Below are positions 1-8,132 of a stretch of DNA of 64,000 bases, in pieces. Each line of letters begins with the position of its first letter. Position 1 is the stretch's first letter. The DNA is from Bacteroidota bacterium. Lineage in GTDB: Bacteria > Bacteroidota > Bacteroidia > Chitinophagales > Chitinophagaceae. The position numbers and the translations under genes were made by a program. A model generated the notes under the pieces. It made no database searches. It was not told the DNA's origin and worked only from the letters and a program-made list of their open reading frames with translations. The stretch is taken from the NCBI GenBank assembly GCA_023437225.1, contig JAEZGS010000028.1:1-64000 (forward strand), given 5' to 3'.

Positions 1-27
1 TGCTAGTGTGCTAGTGTGCTAGTGTGA
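1..27 (-). repeat. Octamer array TGCTAGTG (edge of window)
   Basis: Three perfect copies of TGCTAGTG (CACTAGCA on the minus strand) run from the window edge to the stop codon of the RDD gene. This is the same YTAGCAYA octamer family seen at 4617-4704, 27611-27710 and 32214-32316. The minus-strand reading, and so the sense strand of the upstream gene, matches the other arrays. The array is cut by the window edge, so its full size is unknown. Confidence 0.85.
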
Positions 28-480
28 CTATTCCTCTATCACCATGGTATTGGTCCAGCGATCCTGCCAGGGATTAGAAGGTGATCCAAATGCGCTTAAC
101 GCACAAAACGGGACGGCGCGACTAAACCCGCGGGCGAAGGCAGTTGCAAAAGAGACGGGTGTTCCATCAAGATTTACTGCACGCGTACGGGTGATTAATT
201 TACCCAATGTTTTTCCTTTGAACATCCCCTCCACAAGTCCCATAAATATCGCATACAGTATCAACGATACTAATCTATCGAGCAAGGTATAGGAAGCTAA
301 ATCATCGAGGGCGGTAATGACGCCTGGAACAAAAATTCCAATTAATATTCCAAGGCCAAATATTGCTATATAAAAACTTACAATATCAACGAGGTAGTTT
401 ACAAACCGCTTACCTGTACTGGCACGGTCATATTGCGGATCAAAAGTCAAAATGTCTTCACGGGGTTCAAGAACTTCCAT
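28..480 (-). CDS. RDD family membrane protein
   Basis: A 150-residue protein with the RDD layout. A charged N-terminus contains RASTGKRFVNYLVD, which carries the Arg and Asp that characterise the family's first helix. Hydrophobic segments follow at about residues 28-55 and 63-82, then the GKTLGKLITRTRAV segment typical of the region after the second helix. A third hydrophobic stretch lies near residues 118-132. RDD proteins are small inner-membrane proteins; some are linked to Na+/H+ exchange, but most have no assigned role. The gene is monocistronic here and ends directly against an octamer array. The family call is good; no function can be given. Confidence 0.8.
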   Translation of the reverse strand: MEVLEPREDILTFDPQYDRASTGKRFVNYLVDIVSFYIAIFGLGILIGIFVPGVITALDDLASYTLLDRLVSLILYAIFMGLVEGMFKGKTLGKLITRTRAVNLDGTPVSFATAFARGFSRAVPFCALSAFGSPSNPWQDRWTNTMVIEE

Positions 481-555
481 AAGTTTCGGTGGGGATTAAG
501 ATGCCGTAATTTAAACCAGTTTTTCATTTACTTTGAAGTTGTTGCGAATTAAAAT

Positions 556-1248
556 ATGAGTTTGAAAAGGCACTATCATAAGATGTTTGAATCTTCTGCA
601 GACGCCATTGCGGCAGGCAGCCATAAGATCGACACCCTGATTTATGACCCAGCCGATACACGCAGAGGCATCACCCTGCTTTCAAGGCCTTCAGAGGAAA
701 TAAAACACAATCTGTTACAGGTGACGAACGCCTTCAGGATGATAGAACCATCGCAGTATTTTCATCCGGCATCCGATCTGCACATTACCATTCTTTCCCT
801 TGTTTCCTGCTTTGAAACATTCAACCTCTCAACGGTAAACATTTCTTCTTATATCGAAATATTGAAACCGATTTTCTTACGTACACAACCGTTGAAAATA
901 GAAATAAGGGGAATTACTTCTTCTCCTGAAGCCATTGTTGCCTGCGGATATTTTGAACGAAATTCGCTTAATGAACTTCGCGATGAAATTCGCGAATCTA
1001 TTAACCAATCCGGCCTTTATCATCGAATGGATACACGTTATCCAATCAGGACCGCACACATTACTCTGATGCGCTTTGCGAGGAAAATGGAACACGGAAA
1101 AGAATCGCTTGAACTGCTGGAAAAATATAGAGACACTCCCTTTGGAAGCTATACGATAAATGAAGCGGAACTGGTTTATAACGACTGGTACCAAAGAAAA
1201 TCGCAAGTCAAATCTCTACATACTTTTACCGCCGGAAACAGCCGTTGA
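556..1248 (+). CDS. 2H phosphoesterase superfamily protein (LigT/2'-5' RNA ligase-like)
   Basis: A 230-residue protein with two HxT motifs, H76-I-T78 and H168-I-T170, each followed by hydrophobic residues (HITIL and HITLMRF). That pair is the catalytic signature of 2H phosphoesterases, which act on 2',5'- or cyclic-phosphodiester bonds in RNA or nucleotides. The spacing of about 90 residues fits a bilobal LigT-like fold. The N-terminal 60 residues do not match the core and may be an extra helix. The arsenic module starts 61 bases downstream, but nothing ties this gene to it. The substrate cannot be predicted. Confidence 0.72.
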   Translation: MSLKRHYHKMFESSADAIAAGSHKIDTLIYDPADTRRGITLLSRPSEEIKHNLLQVTNAFRMIEPSQYFHPASDLHITILSLVSCFETFNLSTVNISSYIEILKPIFLRTQPLKIEIRGITSSPEAIVACGYFERNSLNELRDEIRESINQSGLYHRMDTRYPIRTAHITLMRFARKMEHGKESLELLEKYRDTPFGSYTINEAELVYNDWYQRKSQVKSLHTFTAGNSR

Positions 1249-1289
1249 ATTTAAGAATTCAAAAAAAATATTTTGTTTGATAAAAATCA

Positions 1290-1305
1290 ATCGTAATATT
1301 GCGAT
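1290..1305. promoter_or_regulatory. Palindromic ArsR operator-like site before arsR
   Basis: A 16-base imperfect palindrome, ATCGTAATATTGCGAT, in which 14 of 16 positions are symmetric, ends five bases before the arsR ATG. It overlaps a possible -7 element TAATATTG (1294-1301) that has TTTTG 18 bases upstream. A repressor bound here would block transcription. A close relative lies before arsM at 1659-1674. ArsR/SmtB repressors bind AT-rich dyads of this kind in their own promoters; the assignment is inferred from symmetry, recurrence and position. Confidence 0.6.
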
Positions 1306-1309
1306 AGAT

Positions 1310-1639
1310 ATGGGAACAACAAAATCGTATGAGTTCAGTGCAAAAGAAAACAGGCTTGCGCGATACGCCAAGGCCCTGGGACATCCGGCGCGAATTGCCA
1401 TCCTGAAGATACTGGCGTCAAAGTCCACCTGTCAGTGTGGGGACATCGTGGATGAACTTCCATTATCACAGAGCACCGTTTCTCAACACCTGAAGGAACT
1501 GAAAGAAGCGGGACTTATCAAAGGCGAGATCGAAGGTGCCAAAGTTTGCTATTGCATTGATGAAAAAGAATGGAAGATGGCACAGGCATGGATCAATCAG
1601 CTTTTCGATCGCTATAAAGGATGCAATGAATGTTGCTGA
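1310..1639 (+). CDS. arsR: ArsR/SmtB family metalloregulatory repressor
   Basis: A 109-residue winged-helix repressor. The ATG at 1310 is chosen because the reading frame upstream of it overlaps the previous gene and carries the operator-like dyad; residues from ARYAKALGHPARIAIL onward match the ArsR core. The segment ASKSTCQCGDIVDELP has Cys in the CxC arrangement used by classic ArsR proteins to sense As(III). The recognition helix is SQSTVSQHLKELKEAGLI. The C-terminus ends in CNECC, extra thiols that could also contact metalloid. It most likely represses itself and arsM-acr3. The next gene is 54 bases away and has its own operator-like site. Confidence 0.92.
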   Translation: MGTTKSYEFSAKENRLARYAKALGHPARIAILKILASKSTCQCGDIVDELPLSQSTVSQHLKELKEAGLIKGEIEGAKVCYCIDEKEWKMAQAWINQLFDRYKGCNECC

Positions 1640-1658
1640 TATTTTTTTGTACTTATTC

Positions 1659-1674
1659 ATCGTAATATATCGAT
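1659..1674. promoter_or_regulatory. Second operator-like dyad, before arsM
   Basis: ATCGTAATATATCGAT lies in the 54-base gap between arsR and arsM. It has 12 of 16 symmetric positions, and its first ten bases are identical to those of the site at 1290-1305. This suggests that the repressor controls arsM-acr3 separately from its own gene. The call rests on similarity between the two sites and on position. Confidence 0.55.
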
Positions 1675-1693
1675 AAATATAAATTTTAAACTC

Positions 1694-2539
1694 ATGAACC
1701 AGGATCATCTCAAAGAGCTTGTAAAGCAGAAATACAGCGAGATCGCTATGCAGGATAAAGCAACCAATGAAAGTTCCTGTTGTGGATCGGGCTGCTGCTC
1801 AACGGAAGTATACAACATCATGACCGATGACTATTCAGCCATTGAGGGTTACAATCCTGACGCTGACCTCGGTCTCGGTTGTGGCTTGCCGACTGAATTC
1901 GCCAAAATAAAGAAGGGCGATGTAGTGATAGATCTGGGTAGTGGTGCTGGCAACGACGCTTTCATCGCCCGTCATGAAACGGGTGAAACGGGTAAGGTAA
2001 TTGGAATCGATTTTACTCCGGCAATGATAGATCGTGCCCGTCAAAATGCTGAAGTGCGTGGCTTCCACAACGTCGAATTTCGCCAGGGCGATATTGAAAA
2101 AATGCCCGTTACAGCAAACGTTGCGGATGTGATTGTAAGTAACTGCGTATTGAATCTTGTCCCAAACAAAGATGCAGTGATGAAGGAGATCTATCGTGTA
2201 TTGAAACCCGGTGGGCATTTCTCGATCTCTGACATCGTACTCGAAGGCCAACTTCCATCCGCCATCCGCGAAGCCGCCGAAATGTATGCGGGATGTGTTT
2301 CCGGTGCCATTCAAAAAGAAGAGTATATCAATCTTATCAAAGAAAATGGCTTCAGCAATATTACCATCCAAAAGAATAAAGCAATTCAGGTTCCCGATGA
2401 TATTCTGCTGCAATACCTGAGCAGCGATCAGTTGAGCGAATTCCGACAATCGGGTACGGGTATCACCAGCATTACCGTGTATGCAGAAAAGCCGATTGAT
2501 GAAAAACAAGCTTGCTGCGGAACTGATTGCTGTAATTAA
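1694..2539 (+). CDS. arsM: Arsenite S-adenosylmethionine methyltransferase
   Basis: A 281-residue class I methyltransferase. The SAM motif is VVIDLGSGAGND (residues 77-88), with acidic motif II at IGIDFTPAMID. The ArsM thiols are present: C63 in LGCGLPT, C151 in SNCVLNLV and C201 in YAGCVSG, matching the three cysteines that bind As(III) in characterised ArsM enzymes. Extra Cys pairs flank the domain (C29-C30, C34-C35 near the N-terminus; C274-C275, C279-C280 at the C-terminus). The enzyme methylates As(III) to methylated and volatile species in the cytoplasm. It follows arsR and precedes acr3 by 32 bases, so both routes of arsenite disposal are co-transcribed. Confidence 0.95.
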   Translation: MNQDHLKELVKQKYSEIAMQDKATNESSCCGSGCCSTEVYNIMTDDYSAIEGYNPDADLGLGCGLPTEFAKIKKGDVVIDLGSGAGNDAFIARHETGETGKVIGIDFTPAMIDRARQNAEVRGFHNVEFRQGDIEKMPVTANVADVIVSNCVLNLVPNKDAVMKEIYRVLKPGGHFSISDIVLEGQLPSAIREAAEMYAGCVSGAIQKEEYINLIKENGFSNITIQKNKAIQVPDDILLQYLSSDQLSEFRQSGTGITSITVYAEKPIDEKQACCGTDCCN

Positions 2540-2571
2540 TAATTAGCAGGCTCGAACGATAACACTATAAG

Positions 2572-3654
2572 ATGTCTTCAAACAATTGCGCACCCGCGGC
2601 CGAAAGAAAACGCCTTAGCTTTCTCGACCGGTTCCTTACACTTTGGATCTTTATCGTCATGGCCCTTGGTGTTGGACTCGGTTACCTTTTGCCATCTTCA
2701 TCAAAATTCATCAACGATCTCTCCAAGGGCACTACCAATATTCCCTTAGCGGTTGGATTAATATTGATGATGTACCCACCATTCGCAAAAGTGCGTTATG
2801 AAAAACTCACTGAAGTATTTCGCAACACAAAAGTGCTGGGCATGTCGCTTTTCCTGAACTGGATCATCGGGCCGATTCTCATGTTCACTCTTGCGTTGAT
2901 CTTTCTGCACGACAAGCCGGAGTACATGGTGGGACTCATATTGATCGGTTTAGCGCGATGCATTGCAATGGTGATCGTATGGAATGAACTTGCCGAGGGA
3001 AGTCGCGAATATGCAGCAGGACTCGTTGCACTCAACAGTGTTTTCCAGGTGCTGCTGTATAGTGTGTATGCATACGTTTTCATTACAGTGCTTCCGCCGC
3101 TTTTCGGCATCAGCGGTTCTGAAGTGGACATCACTATTGGTGAGATAGCAGAAAGCGTTGCCATCTATCTGGGAATTCCGTTCATTGCAGGGATTATATC
3201 GAGAATCATTTTGCGAAGGGCGATGGGTGATGACTGGTATACGCATAAATTCATCCCATTTATTTCGCCCATAACACTTATCGCATTACTCTTCACCATC
3301 GTTGTGATGTTTAGTTTGAAAGGAGAATTGATCATCCAGATCCCTCTTGATGTTATACGCATCGCCATTCCACTTGTAATATACTTCGCGATTATGTTCG
3401 TTGTGAGCTTCTTTGCAGGTAAGAAGATGGGAGCAGATTATTCAACGAATACATCGATTGCATTTACTGCTGCCGGTAACAATTTTGAGCTTGCAATTGC
3501 AGTGGCTATTGGAGTATTTGGAATCAATAGCGGACAGGCTTTCGCCGGTGTGATAGGTCCACTCGTTGAGGTGCCTGCTTTGCTTGCACTTGTTAATGTT
3601 GCATTCTGGCTAAGAAATCGATATTATAACAAACCACTAATTCAAAACACGTAA
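2572..3654 (+). CDS. acr3: ACR3-family arsenite efflux permease
   Basis: A 360-residue inner-membrane transporter with about ten hydrophobic segments. The conserved Cys lies at C130 (GLARCIAMVIVWNELA) and the conserved Glu at E306 (AAGNNFELAIAVAIG). These correspond to the Cys/Glu pair required for As(III) extrusion in studied Acr3 proteins. It exports arsenite using the proton motive force. The downstream metallophosphoesterase begins seven bases after its stop, so the two are translated from one message. No arsenate reductase gene accompanies it here. Confidence 0.95.
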   Translation: MSSNNCAPAAERKRLSFLDRFLTLWIFIVMALGVGLGYLLPSSSKFINDLSKGTTNIPLAVGLILMMYPPFAKVRYEKLTEVFRNTKVLGMSLFLNWIIGPILMFTLALIFLHDKPEYMVGLILIGLARCIAMVIVWNELAEGSREYAAGLVALNSVFQVLLYSVYAYVFITVLPPLFGISGSEVDITIGEIAESVAIYLGIPFIAGIISRIILRRAMGDDWYTHKFIPFISPITLIALLFTIVVMFSLKGELIIQIPLDVIRIAIPLVIYFAIMFVVSFFAGKKMGADYSTNTSIAFTAAGNNFELAIAVAIGVFGINSGQAFAGVIGPLVEVPALLALVNVAFWLRNRYYNKPLIQNT

Positions 3655-3661
3655 CCCGGTA

Positions 3662-4435
3662 ATGAGAATAGCTTTATTCAGTGATATACATGCAAATCTT
3701 CCTGCCTTGCAAGAATGTTTAGCAAGCATCGATGAACAACAACCGGATGCGGTTTATTGTCTTGGTGACTTAGTGGGTTACAATATCTGGCCCAATGAAG
3801 TGGTTGATGAAATTCGTAAGCGAAGGATCCCAACGATCATGGGAAATTATGACCAGGGTATTGGCAGGGCGATCGATGAATGCGGTTGTGCATATAAAAC
3901 GGATCGCGACAAAGAAATGGGGAAGATATCGATCAGTTTTACAAACAGCATCATCAACGACGCTCAAAGAACTTACCTGCGTACGCTACCTGCCCATATA
4001 AAACTCGAATTTCAGTTGAACGATGACAGGCTGAATGTACTATTAGTGCATGGTAGTCCGAGAAAAGTCAATGAGTATCTTTTTGAAGACCGCGAAGAAA
4101 AAAGCCTGCTACGGATTATGGAACAGGCAGACGCTGATGTACTTTGTTTTGGACATACGCACAAACCATTTCATCGGACCATCTCGGTACCAAATCATTC
4201 TGGTATGGTGCATAGACATGCGATCAATATTGGATCTGTGGGCAAACCAAAAGACGGCGATCCACGGGGATGTTACGCGATGTTGACAATAGATACAAAC
4301 AGTAGTGTTATCCATAAGAATTCGATCGGAGTTGAATTCATCCGATTTAATTATGATGTTGAAAAAGCCGCGAAAGCCATCGAATTAAGCCCACTACCCA
4401 ATGAATATGCAACTATGCTCAGGGAAGGGACGTAG
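3662..4435 (+). CDS. Calcineurin-like metallophosphoesterase of the ars operon
   Basis: A 257-residue protein with the full metallophosphoesterase motif set: D8-x-H10 (FSDIHAN), GD36LVGY, GN62YD, H130 (LLVHGS) and GH165TH167. These are the ligands for a two-metal centre, and the length suits a YfcE/MJ0936-like single-domain enzyme. It starts seven bases after acr3 and is probably the last gene of the arsenic operon. That implies a role under arsenic exposure, for instance hydrolysis of a phosphoester or arsenate ester, but this is inference. A compound repeat array begins three bases after its stop, with no hairpin terminator between. Confidence 0.85.
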   Translation: MRIALFSDIHANLPALQECLASIDEQQPDAVYCLGDLVGYNIWPNEVVDEIRKRRIPTIMGNYDQGIGRAIDECGCAYKTDRDKEMGKISISFTNSIINDAQRTYLRTLPAHIKLEFQLNDDRLNVLLVHGSPRKVNEYLFEDREEKSLLRIMEQADADVLCFGHTHKPFHRTISVPNHSGMVHRHAINIGSVGKPKDGDPRGCYAMLTIDTNSSVIHKNSIGVEFIRFNYDVEKAAKAIELSPLPNEYATMLREGT

Positions 4436-4710
4436 GGTAGTCGGTAGTCGGTAATCGGTAATCGGGAGAAACGGGAAACAGAGAAACGGCAAACGGAGAA
4501 GCGGAGAGCAAGAAGTAATCGGTAGTCCGTAATTGGGGAGAAACAGAGAAACGGGAAACAGAGAAACAGAGAAAGGGATTTCCACATCTCCATATTTCCA
4601 CATTACCTCATTCCCATTAGCATATTAGCACATTAGCATATTAGCATACTAGCACACTAGCACATTAGCATACTAGCATACTACCACATTAGCACACTAG
4701 CACATTCCCA
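4436..4710 (+). repeat. Compound 7/8-bp tandem array
   Basis: This array fills nearly all of the 302-base gap between the metallophosphoesterase and the dehydrogenase gene. First come four heptamers (TAGTCGG twice, TAATCGG twice, 4438-4465). Then GAGAAACR octamers with variants occupy about 4466-4578, interrupted by one TAATCGG-TAGTCCG patch. From 4579 to 4710 a continuous octamer phase runs from TTTCCACA/TCTCCATA into YTAGCAYA (4617-4704, eleven units in phase). Unit differences are mostly A/G or C/T. No gene is credible inside; the open frames on the opposite strand are low-complexity products of the repeat. Confidence 0.9.
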
Positions 4711-4737
4711 TGGCATGCCTTTTTTGCAAATTGGGAA

Positions 4738-6180
4738 ATGAAATACCTTTTCCTCTTCCTTCTTATCGCCGGCCTATCCACTTCCTGCTATCGCATGCGA
4801 AAGTCGAATGGCGGCGGCCAAATAGATGCCGTTGCAGCAAGAACCACCATCGCTGCCGACATCGCCCTTCACCCGGGCTATACGATTGAACCAGTCGCAA
4901 CAGGTCTGACCTTTCCTACCGGCATCACCTTCGATGAATCAGGCAATGCTTATATCGTTGAATCCGGCTACTCCTATGGCGAAGTATTCACAGAGCCCAA
5001 GCTGCTTCGACTCCAGCCAAACGCAGCACCGGTAACGATTGCAACAGGTTCAAAGAACGGTCCATGGACAGGTGTTACTTACCTGAATAACCAGTTCTAT
5101 ATCGCCGAAGGTGGTCAGTTGGAAGGAGGACGAATCATACGCATCGATAAAAACGGAGTTCAACAAATATTGGTGTCCGACCTGCCAACATTTGGCGATC
5201 ATCACACCAACGGTCCTGTCATTAAAGATGGTTTCATTTACTTTTCACTGGGTACAGCCACCAATGCGGGCGTAGTGGGGCTCGACAATCATGAATTCGG
5301 ATGGCTCAAACGCAGACCGGGTTTTCATGATATCCCCTGTGCAGATGTCACTCTTCTCGGGAAAAACTACGAAACCCCCAATCCATTAACCGACGATCCT
5401 AACGACAAGGTACATACCGGCGCTTTCGTACCGTTTGGAACACTGACGCACGAAGGACAGGTTATCAAAGGCAGCATTCCGTGTAGTGGCTCCATTCTTC
5501 GAGTGCCCATTGACGGAGGACCCGTTGAATTGGTAGCATGGGGATTTCGGAACCCATTTGGACTTTCCTTTTCACCCGATGGCCGATTATTCACAACGGA
5601 AAATGCATTCGACGAAAGAGGCAGTCGCAAGGTTTGGGGAACCGCCGACGTGTTATGGGAAGTACGCCCCGGATCATGGTACGGATGGCCCGATCATTCA
5701 GAAGGACGCATCTTACAGGACAAAGAATTTAAATCGCCAAAGGCGGGAATTGCCGATCAGCTTCTTAAAGAATTTCCTCAAACTCCCCCAAAACCAACTG
5801 CACACCTTGGCGTGCATTCGTCGTCCAACAGCTTTGATTTTTCACGAAGCGATGCTTTTGGTTTTGCAGGCGAAGCTTTCATCACGCAGTTCGGCGACAT
5901 GGCCCCCGATGTTGGCAAAGTCCTCTCCCCTGTTGGTTTCAAGGTAGTTCGCGTAAATATTCAAAGTGGTGTGATTCGCGACTTTGCCACGAACAAAGGC
6001 AAGCGCAATGGTCCGGCATCCAGATTGAAAACAGGTGGACTTGAACGTCCGGTTGCTGCCCGTTTTGATCCCAATGGCACAGCTTTGTATGTAGTTGATT
6101 TTGGAATTATGCGAATGACCAATGAAGGTCCACAGCCACAACCCGCCACTGGTGTTGTGTGGAAGATCACAAAACAATAA
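4738..6180 (+). CDS. Lipoprotein beta-propeller, glucose/sorbosone dehydrogenase-like
   Basis: A 480-residue lipoprotein with lipobox STSC (lipidated C17). The mature part resembles soluble quinoprotein sugar dehydrogenases: PGYTIEPVATGLTFPTGITF opens the propeller, DHHTNGPVIKDG supplies a candidate catalytic His, and WGFRNPFGLSFSPDG carries the Arg-Asn pair that contacts PQQ in the family. SWYGWPDHSEG and GLERPVAARFDPNG are further blade motifs. Related propellers are annotated ScyD/ScyE-like. A cytochrome c lipoprotein gene follows with almost no gap, supporting a periplasmic oxidoreductase that passes electrons to it. The substrate is unknown and PQQ binding is inferred. Confidence 0.75.
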   Translation: MKYLFLFLLIAGLSTSCYRMRKSNGGGQIDAVAARTTIAADIALHPGYTIEPVATGLTFPTGITFDESGNAYIVESGYSYGEVFTEPKLLRLQPNAAPVTIATGSKNGPWTGVTYLNNQFYIAEGGQLEGGRIIRIDKNGVQQILVSDLPTFGDHHTNGPVIKDGFIYFSLGTATNAGVVGLDNHEFGWLKRRPGFHDIPCADVTLLGKNYETPNPLTDDPNDKVHTGAFVPFGTLTHEGQVIKGSIPCSGSILRVPIDGGPVELVAWGFRNPFGLSFSPDGRLFTTENAFDERGSRKVWGTADVLWEVRPGSWYGWPDHSEGRILQDKEFKSPKAGIADQLLKEFPQTPPKPTAHLGVHSSSNSFDFSRSDAFGFAGEAFITQFGDMAPDVGKVLSPVGFKVVRVNIQSGVIRDFATNKGKRNGPASRLKTGGLERPVAARFDPNGTALYVVDFGIMRMTNEGPQPQPATGVVWKITKQ

Positions 6181-6185
6181 TGCAC

Positions 6186-6533
6186 ATGAGCAACTCTAAA
6201 TTTGTATATATCGCTATCAGTCTCGTGTGCTTTTGCTTCCTCTTTGCATGCGCAATGAGAAGATCTGAACCGCTGAAGCAAAGAGAGTTTACTTCAACAT
6301 CGGAGGAAGTGAAGCGGGGTGAACAGGTATTTATGATGTATTGCGATAAGTGTCATCCATCCGGAGAAGCAGGTCTCGGCCCTTCCATTAATTCTAATCC
6401 GGCGCCCCAATTCATTAAACGATTTCAGGCAAGACATGGACTTGGAGTTATGCCTTCGTTTAAGAAAGATGAGATATCGCGAAGCGATCTCCATGCAATG
6501 TCTAAATACCTTCGCAAGTGGAAAAAATATTAA
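6186..6533 (+). CDS. c-type cytochrome lipoprotein
   Basis: A 115-residue protein with a lipoprotein signal (lipobox LFAC, C22), a heme site C53-x-x-C56-H57 (YCDKCH) and a likely axial Met89 in GVMPSF, giving a class I monoheme cytochrome. The ATG at 6186 is preferred because it yields a compact signal peptide; an in-frame ATG at 6180 overlaps the stop of the preceding gene and is also possible. Position directly after the dehydrogenase-like propeller makes it the probable electron acceptor of that enzyme. Confidence 0.88.
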   Translation: MSNSKFVYIAISLVCFCFLFACAMRRSEPLKQREFTSTSEEVKRGEQVFMMYCDKCHPSGEAGLGPSINSNPAPQFIKRFQARHGLGVMPSFKKDEISRSDLHAMSKYLRKWKKY

Positions 6534-6547
6534 CCGGCTAGATCAGG

Positions 6548-8050
6548 CTAGATCAACTCAAGAAGATTTGTGTGCACCGCCTGCTCAAATCCGGGCAATA
6601 CAGAAAGGTCCGTGCGCCATAAAGAAAGATTGGATAGTATGTCGTGTACCATTTGTGTATATCCGGAGCTCTTCCATATCGCAGCAAAATAAGGAGCCAT
6701 TTCGTCCTGCACCTGGTAATTCACTCCCCTGTTCGATCCATAATACTTTCCATCAGCAGCTTTTTCACATCTCATAAAAGCAATGAAAGCCGCGAAACCA
6801 AGAGCCATGTGGTGCGGCACAGGATGCTGACCATTAGATCGTTTCTTTACTCCTCCATGCATCTCATAATGACGTAACAGCAATGGCACATTACGCGACA
6901 ACATCTTCGATGTATAATTCAAAGAAATGCTTAGCCATTTGTGTGCAAGAAAGGGATTTCGAAACCTGTCGATCACCGACCGCGCATACTCCATCGCTTC
7001 ATCGTGTGTGATCTCCTTGCTGACAACAGCAGGAACAATTTCTTCGAACATCAACGGCTCGACGTACCGAATAAAACTCTCATTGCTCATTGCCTCTTTC
7101 ACCGTTTCATAACCTCGCAAATATGCAAGTCCGCAACAAAATGTATGTGTACCATTGAGCAATCGCAGTTTTAATTCGCGAAACTTATTTATGTCCTCAG
7201 CAATAACAACGCCTTCATCAACTTTTGCAAAAGAAAGGAATTCACGCACTTTGCTATTCGATGTTTCGATGGCCCATAGTCTGAAATGTTCAGCAAGGAT
7301 CATCAACTCATCATGATATCCAAGCTTTTGTTCAACCGCCTGGTATTCTGCGTAAGGCAACTTACCGGGAACAATGCGATCTACGAGTGAATTACAAAAA
7401 TCATTTTCATTCAATAACCACTTTACGAATGCATCATCGAGTTTGTTGTACACTGCAAGATGATGAACGATCTCCTTCAATACTGTTGCGTTGTCCACAA
7501 TAAGCTCCGTTGGAATAATGATCATTCCAGCTTGTTCTTTTCCTTCGAAAGCCTTGTATCGTTCGAACAGGAATGCCAGCAGCTTTGCAGGAAACGATTT
7601 AGGCGGTTGCTCAAAGATGGATTCTTCCACCAGTACGATCCCCACTTCTGTGGTGTTTGAAATGATCAGTCGCATTTCAGGATCATGAGCACAGCGTAAT
7701 ATTTTCGGCCAGTCTTCATTTGCCGACAAAACGCGACTGATCGATTCGTTCAATATATATTCTTCGATCACTTCACCATTGCTGATTCCACGCACACAAA
7801 CAGTGTATAAACAATCCTGTTCGTCAAAATCACTTACACCGCCGGTGGTTGTTGACTTCACCACTACAATGCTTCCGTTAAACACATCCTGCTTGTTCGC
7901 TTTATCAATAAAATAGTCGGGAAGTCCGCGCAACAAGACTCCGGTTCCAAACTGCAAAACCTTTTCTGTTGACTTGCCCGTCAGAGATTTATCACCAGCG
8001 ATAACCGGGCGTACCAGGGAGCGATTGATGCGTTTGATTTCTGATTCCAT
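6548..8050 (-). CDS. uxaB: Tagaturonate reductase
   Basis: A 500-residue NAD-dependent enzyme of the mannitol dehydrogenase superfamily. Its features fit UxaB: VLQFGTGVLLRGLPDYFID for the N-terminal nucleotide-binding start, SNTTEVGI, FCNSLVDRIVPG, and the substrate-domain Lys/His region KLRLLNGTHTFCCG. It reduces D-tagaturonate to D-altronate in galacturonate breakdown. It stands alone here, without uxaA, uxaC or a transporter, so the rest of the pathway must be encoded elsewhere. Its 3' end converges on the cytochrome gene with a 14-base gap and no clear hairpin. Confidence 0.88.
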   Translation of the reverse strand: MESEIKRINRSLVRPVIAGDKSLTGKSTEKVLQFGTGVLLRGLPDYFIDKANKQDVFNGSIVVVKSTTTGGVSDFDEQDCLYTVCVRGISNGEVIEEYILNESISRVLSANEDWPKILRCAHDPEMRLIISNTTEVGIVLVEESIFEQPPKSFPAKLLAFLFERYKAFEGKEQAGMIIIPTELIVDNATVLKEIVHHLAVYNKLDDAFVKWLLNENDFCNSLVDRIVPGKLPYAEYQAVEQKLGYHDELMILAEHFRLWAIETSNSKVREFLSFAKVDEGVVIAEDINKFRELKLRLLNGTHTFCCGLAYLRGYETVKEAMSNESFIRYVEPLMFEEIVPAVVSKEITHDEAMEYARSVIDRFRNPFLAHKWLSISLNYTSKMLSRNVPLLLRHYEMHGGVKKRSNGQHPVPHHMALGFAAFIAFMRCEKAADGKYYGSNRGVNYQVQDEMAPYFAAIWKSSGYTQMVHDILSNLSLWRTDLSVLPGFEQAVHTNLLELI

Positions 8051-8132
8051 CTAATAAAGTTAATTGCTTTACTGTATAGCACTTCATTTTGCATGGTCTT
8101 ATAATTGCATACCACTACCCAAGTTATTAACG

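Noticed and set aside
4351..4603. Minus-strand open frames rich in RLPITDY-like peptides
   Set aside because: They are products of the heptamer/octamer repeat read in frames that happen to lack stops; there is no promoter, no conserved domain, and the same artefact appears at 31841-32221.
4436..4710. Possible CRISPR array
   Set aside because: Units are 7-8 bases and contiguous, with no unique spacers of constant length and no cas genes nearby.
8064..8132. Upstream in-frame start for the outer-membrane protein
   Set aside because: It would put 23 residues before a complete signal peptide that begins at the ATG at 8133.
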